Below are positions 1 to 6,200 of a stretch of 6,317 nt of DNA, one piece after another (position 1 is the first letter of the stretch; each line of letters starts with the position of its first letter). This DNA comes from an uncultured Ruminococcus sp. (GTDB lineage Bacteria; Bacillota; Clostridia; Oscillospirales; Acutalibacteraceae), in NCBI GenBank assembly GCA_902772755.1, contig CACYCD010000213.1:1-6317 (forward strand), given 5' to 3'. The translations under genes and the position numbers were made by a program. The notes under the pieces were generated by a model, which was given only the letters and a program-made list of their open reading frames with translations, was not told where the DNA came from and made no database searches.

Positions 1-200
1 CCGTTTGAATCGGCAGCGTCAAGTCCCGTTATCTTCTTCACCCAGGTTGAGGTATTCGCTGTTTCGTCATATACTTTTTCCAGCGTGTATGTACCATACA
101 GAGTGCCGTTTTGAAGCAGCTTAACAGTGATGCTCTCGGGACGGAAACCGCCGGTATTATCCCAATCGTCCCAGATCTTCTGTATGGTGATGGTCACTTT
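1..200 (-). other. Cna_B-type domain, truncated at the window edge (residues 2040-2105)
   Basis: The first strand reads VTITIQKIWDD. It is followed by a short loop, the conserved RPESITVKLLQNG segment (2059-2071), a YTLEKVY strand, and a W-x-x-x-I-T-G-L segment near 2092-2099. These are the hallmark order of Cna_B domains (Pfam PF05738). In related isopeptide-forming Cna_B domains the Lys two residues before the W (here K2047, bases 177-179) bonds to a C-terminal Asn. The Asn and the catalytic acid would lie before position 1 and cannot be checked. Further Cna_B copies and a sortase signal may follow. Confidence 0.88.
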
Positions 201-3200
201 CGGGTCGCAGGGGTCCTGTCCCTCATCGGGTTCGGGTATCTTGGCAAGCCAATTGTCCCTTGTCGGTGTGTCGAGCATAAGCACTGCTTTTGCACTGCTT
301 TCATATACATTCAGAGCTCTTCTGTATACAGAAGGAGAGGTCGTAGAACCCGTATATGCGTTCTTCCACTTTTCATAAGTGAGGTAGTATGTGTCTGCCG
401 ACAAAACAGTATCGGGAATGTCCAGCGGTTCTTCCAGATGAGTTACATCATATCGCTTGTAGGCTGTTTCATCGTCCTGAGCATCAGCTATCTTGAAATT
501 GTCAATTGTGTAAGCCGTTGGCAGAACGCTGTCGGCATCACGGTATACGGAGTATTTGTTGTTATTTCCCTCGATTTTTTTGATGGTCTGTCTTGCGTAG
601 ACCGACTTCATCGAGCTTATACCGCTGTAGGGTCCTACCTTGTTTGCAGTTCCTCTTACAACGTCACAGTATATCATCTGTGTATTTTTAAATTCGCCCT
701 CATTGTTATAGCCCACAAATCCGCCTGCATAGCCGTTGGCGTGTGTGCCGTCCTTGTCGTTGCCTGCTCCGCCGCCGTAGACGTCATAGCCGTCTTTAAT
801 TCCTGTTACTTTACAGTTTTTGACCTGGGTGCGGTTGCCCTTGAGAAGATTTATGTCAATGTTCGGCTGGTTGGGATCATTGACAAGTCCGTCCTCGTTG
901 CACTTGAGTGCAATTGTTGAGTCACCTATGGTAACAAGTGCGGTATCGTCAACTCCGGGTGTCTCGGATTTTACAAGTGATACTCCTATTTTGAGTCCCA
1001 GCAGATTTACATAGAGCAGATCTCCGTCAGTCAGCACTCTCAAGCCGAGCAGTTCGTCGACATTGAGGTTTATCAAGTCGAGGTTTTCCAGCTTGTCAAC
1101 ATAGAGCAGCTTAACAAGAGTGTTCACTATTCCCAGAACGGCATTTACCAGTGCCGAGTTAGCCTCCAGCTCTACAAGGTATTCCATATTTGTCCTTCCG
1201 ACAAAACCGCCGGCGATCTGATCGCTGTATACCTGTTTGAGGTCTATAACATTGCAGTCCTCTATCTGCGGAACATCGGCATAGCCTGCAAAACCGCCGG
1301 CTATGGGCTGAGCACCGCCCTGTGACTTGACTACTATCCCGTCACTTATGCCGCTTACGTTACAATCGTAAATTACAGTGCCGAAGATATCCAGCACGCC
1401 GGCAGTAGCACCCAAAACAGAAGGTACCTGCAGGCTGTCGGCATTGACGATTCCTGTCTTGCCTGAGTGACCGATAAATCCGCCGTTGTAGTTAAGACCC
1501 GAAACGGTGCTGAGGTTTGTAACCTTGGAATTTTTGATAGTGCCGTTTATCATACCGCCGGCGAATCCGCCCGCATTTCCGACACGGCGTTCTTCACTCA
1601 ATAATCCCGTTGTATAGTCGGCATTGTGAGCTTTCACTACAATACCGCTTGCTACACCGTTTACCTCCGAGTAGTAGATATATGTTCTGAAAATATCAAG
1701 CAGGTCTATATTTCCTGCATTTATAAGTCCGAGAATGTTTGTATTTGACCCCGAGCTTCCGACTTTGGCAACACTGCCAATATCTGCCAGACCTACAAAA
1801 CCGCCTGCAAAATATTTTGCGTCTACACTGTGCAGATCGTTTACCGCAGCACTTGCACCGCCGTGACGTCTGTTTATAACGGCAGCTTCAAGCGAGCCTG
1901 CAAAACCGCCTGCAAAACGTGGAAGTACATTATTATAGCCCTCTACGATAAATCCAAAACCCTTGTCATCTGCACTGACATTTGCATCTCTTATTGTGGT
2001 GATGGTAGCCTGCATCACAGAAGCAATATCTGAATTAGCGGAAATAAGCGTATCAAGCAAGTCTTGGAGCAGTCCGTTTGAAGCATTTGTATTGGCTTTT
2101 GCCACTGCACCCGAGGTCGCCAGACCCACATATCCGCCTGCGGCGTTTTGACCTCTGACAAAGCGGAGGTTGCTGACGTTACATTCCTTTACTGTACTGC
2201 CGGTCGGATAATTGTCGCCCCAAATCTGACCGCCGTACACACTTCCTGCATAACCGCCTGCATAACCGCAGTTGTGAGTAAAGTCATTTCCCGTACACTC
2301 AACAGTCAAGCCTCTCCTGTAGCCCTGTACGGAGCTGATGTTGATGTTCGGCACAAATACCTTGGTGACCTGCAGCAGCTGTCCTGCATTGAGGTTGAGT
2401 CCAAATATTCTTACCGAGCCTACCTTTGCCGCACCGCCGGTCTCCATTTTTCCTGCATAACCGCCGGCACTTCTCATAGCCTTGATGTACTTTGCATCAT
2501 AAGCCTGACCGTCTGTGATCTCACCCGAGAGCATATAGCCGACATATCCGCCGGCACTGCCTCCCTCTGAAATGAGCATAGTGTCATTTGAAGAACGACC
2601 TGCCACAACGTTGTAGCCGTAGATATACTTCGGAAGCTTTGCGTCAAGCTGTGCCTGTGATGTGACCCTGCCGTTTTGTGCAAGCTCTTTACCGTAGCCG
2701 CCGTGAATACCGATGTAGTCAACCCAGGTGTTCCACAGCTCATAGTCAAGATTTCTGAGCGGACCGTAAACATCTGTGTGTTCATCGGTTGCGTAGGTCG
2801 CCTGAACAGCACCGAGGATATTGTCCACTTTTATCAGATCGCCCAATACTGATACATTTCCTGTATCTGCAAGCTCTGCACTGTTCATATAGCCTGTAAA
2901 TCCGCCTGCATATTCAGAGCCGTATACCGAACGGATACGGTTTGCAAAGCATCTGTGTTGTGTTCCCGTATAGTTTCCCAATGTATAGTTTGTATTGTTT
3001 GTGATGGGGTCATACACTCCGGTGTTTTCTTTCTTCCATGTGTTGGTGTTAAGTCCCCAGATCTGACCGCCCTCGCTGTGTCCGCAGTAGCCGCCGGCAC
3101 AGCCTCTGAGATGTCCGCTGTCGGACTCTGCCTGTGCTCTTACCGCACCGCCGCAGGGTATGCAGGAGGTGGTGGAGTTTCTGACAACCGGAACAAAGAC

Positions 3201-6200
3201 TTTAAGAAGTGAAGCCAAAGTTCCGTCTGTAGATATCAGATCGTCGATTATAGAGCTGCCGCCCAACAGCTCGGCTGTGTCGCCGGGTGTGAGGAAGCCC
3301 ACATATCCACCGGCTGTTTCACGTCCTATAATATATGCAAAGTTTTTGCAGTTGGAATCCTGGAAATGTGCACCGTATACCGCACCTGCAAATCCTCCGG
3401 ACATACCTACCTTTCCGCTGTCGTCTGCATCGCAAAGCACGGAGAATCCGCCTGCTGCACCCTCTACATCGGAATGTTCTATTGTTGTTACTACTACCTT
3501 CAAGGCAGAGAGTACGTTGTCAAGGTCTATCAGGTTCGACTTCAGCACGCTCAAGCCGCCGCCCACACTGGCTGCACTGCCTATATCGGCTTTGCCGACA
3601 TAACCTCCGGCATATCTTCCGCCTTTTACGGCGTAGGAGCTTTTACTGCTGTCATAGTAGTCATCTGCTGTAGTTGCTTCAAGCTGCTTGTAAGAGGGAA
3701 CGTCTACATGTGTGTTTTTCAGCTGATACACATCGCTGTCCGAGATCTGAGCACCGCTGGTGTAGCCGGCAAAGCCGCCTGCACTGCCTGCATTCTTATC
3801 TCCTTTGACTGCGGTGTCTATCCTGTCTGCAACAACGGTAAAGCCCTCTGAGCTTGTGCTGTACACGCCTGCATTTTTTACAAACGGAACATAGGCATTC
3901 ACAACGCCCAACAGCTCGTCAAGCTCTATCTTGATTTCCGACTGTCCGAGTATTGAGATACCGCCGTTAGAGCCAGCCAAGCCGCCGGAACGGAGTATTC
4001 CGCCGAAGCCGCCGCCGTATGACTGACCCTTGACCTGATCTATCTCAAATACGGCAAACTGCTTGTCTACCATTCCCGATGCATCACCACGGGGATTTAC
4101 GGCTTTGGGGTCATATACCCGCTTGATGCTTCTGTGATATTTCGCAGCAACATTTGAGTTGTCGACCGTACCGCTTTCCATATCGGCAACAAAACCGCCG
4201 GCAACATCTGCCTGTACATATCCCTTGTGGTCGTTGTCATTTACAAAAGTGGTCGTACAGCTTGTGTACTTGGGTATGAGATATCCCACCGCTTTCAGCA
4301 GACTGCCCTCAACGCTGAGGAGAGTCTTAACGCCGTCCACATCGGAAACATCCATAAGACCGCCTGTTTTTGAAGTTCCGATAAAACCGCCGGCACAGCC
4401 CTGAGTATTGGCAGCCTTTACCCAATAGAGCTTATCGGCGTGACAGTTGGTTATCTCTGTGCTGTTGCTCTGTGCGATAAATCCGCCTGCCATATACTGA
4501 TATGCCGAATTTTCGTGACCGCTTCCCTTTGCCTCAACGGTATAACCGTCGTCTATTCCGGTAACGGTCGAGTTATCTATTTTTACATGAAAAGTTGCAC
4601 CCAGCTTCAGAAGATTTTTGATTTTTATAAGATTGTTAAGTCCCAGCAGGTTGACTGTTACTCCACCTCCGGCTTTCACCAGATCTGCGGGACCTGCCGT
4701 ACCGATAAAGCCACCTGCCTTGTTGTTCTTTGCTTCAACCTTTTTCAGCTTAGTCAGTGTGACATTATCTATGGTACCGCCGATACCTCTGCCCACTGCA
4801 CCGCCTACGCAGTCGCCGTCACTGTCGGAAGCAGAGCCGTCCGAGGAAACCTCATATCCCTCGTTAACACCTTCAACGGTGATTTGGCTGAGGGTGAAGA
4901 CCTGACTGTGTGAGACTGCACCGATACCTACTGCACTGTCAAGCACACCGGCAACGCAAATTGTTTCAAGCTCTCCGGCAATACCGCCTACAAAGTCACC
5001 GCCTGCCGTCACCGATACAAGGTTGTGAAGCTCGGTGTTGTGAGCCGTCTTTTCGGTGAGGGGAGCAGCCTGCCAGAATGCGAGCTTGTTCATAAATACC
5101 TTGGAGGATTCGGTAATGTAGATACCCTGTCCGAGACCTACGATACCGCCGACATATTTGCCGCCGCCGTGAACAGTCACGGGACCTGCATCTATCTGAC
5201 AGCCCATAATTGCCGAGGGAACCATGCCCACAAGCGAAAGAAGCTTCTTTGAACGGCTGTTATCCGAGGAGAGCAGACCTGTGCCTATCTCCTTGACGGC
5301 TGTAAGCAGGCTGGTATTTCCCGAAGCGTCATCAGCTCCCAGACTTCCAAACCAGCCGACAGTACCCGTACCGGCAAAACCGCCTATCTCACTGCCTGTT
5401 CCGCTGACGGTGAGGGTATTTGCTTCATCATTGCTCTTGATATCGCAGTCGATTGCGTAGCTAGCCGCCAAAGCACCGGCAAAGCCGCCGAGATGATTTA
5501 TGCCGCTTACCGTCACCTTTGAGTCGAGTATGGAGCAGTCACGCATCATACTTTCTGTTACGGAGTTCAATAAGGTTTCATCTATAAGATCAATGCCCAG
5601 ATCTGAAAGCGTACCCTTGATCTCTCCGTCACGAGCCAAGCCTGAGAAGCCGCCGCCGTAATTCTGAGCCTCTACCATGTATTCGCTGTTCCTTATCTTG
5701 CAGTTCTGAATAACGGTAGCTGTCTGCTGTCCGATAAATCCGCCGTTGTAGTTGGTGTTATCCTGACCGACTGTACCGCCGAGCTTTTCAATATCGCAGT
5801 TGTTTACCTTCGGATTCAGATATCCCGTAGGTATCAGCTTGCTAAGCGGAAGTGTATTATTTTCGCCGAGCAATATCGTTATCAGATCGCCGAGTCCAAG
5901 TCCGGGGATAACATTGAGCAGCGAGGAAAGCAGATCAACTACATTGCCTAAAGCTTCTGACAAGCCATCATATTGGGCTACGCCGTTGCTGTAGCCGATA
6001 AATCCGCCCGTGTTGTCCTTGTTATTTTCGACTGTGACCGATTCTGTCAGGGAGCAGTTTTCTATTTCAACATCGCCCACAACTCTGCCGGCAAAACCGC
6101 CTGTCGCAAATATCGTAGGATCTTTAGTTCTTGCATTCAGCATATCGCTGAGTGTTGAGCTAAGTTTTAGGTTGAGCTTACCAAATGAAAGAGCATCTAA

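Larger units (their letters stand above)
573..6182 (-). repeat. Protein repeat array: 16 units with paired GG[F/Y]xG motifs
   Basis: The first glycine of each motif pair falls at residues 73/104, 192/222, 277/312, 390/444, 505/535, 611/643, 707/769, 847/904, 974/1003, 1075/1138, 1256/1285, 1354/1394, 1470/1505, 1583/1612, 1674/1703 and 1865/1895. Within-pair distance is 29-35 in eleven pairs and 40-63 in the five with insertions. Unit-to-unit distance is 85-191, mean about 120. A consensus unit reads: leucine-rich segment; x-V/I-x-D/N-S/C-x-V-x-G; about five residues; G-[Y/F/I]-x-V; then A-G-G-F-A-G, x-I-x-D/N-C/S-x-V, A-G-G-[F/Y]-V-G. Units are related at protein level but mostly diverged in DNA, so this is an old amplification. 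It resembles the GLUG-type GGLVG motif in spirit, but the F/Y and the paired spacing differ. Confidence 0.9.

Noticed and set aside
111..920. 269-codon plus-strand open frame
   Set aside because: It is codon-aligned antisense to the giant gene. It stays open because TTA, CTA and TCA codons are rare in the real gene. Its protein has no recognisable domain, and it has no convincing ribosome binding site.
2474..3100. Two short minus-strand frames in another register
   Set aside because: Both lie within the giant frame on the same strand and have low-complexity shadow translations. The giant frame has clear repeat structure across them.
2148..5252. Several other 60-160-codon plus-strand frames, some starting with ATG
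   Set aside because: All overlap the uninterrupted minus-strand frame, show Cys/Val/Ser-rich antisense composition, and lack families or operon spacing.
600..6150. Recurrent short plus-strand string aaaccgcc(g/t)gc, CRISPR-like at first sight
   Set aside because: Spacing is irregular (roughly 90 to over 300 bases), copies are only about 10-12 bases, and each is the reverse complement of GGF codons in the coding frame.
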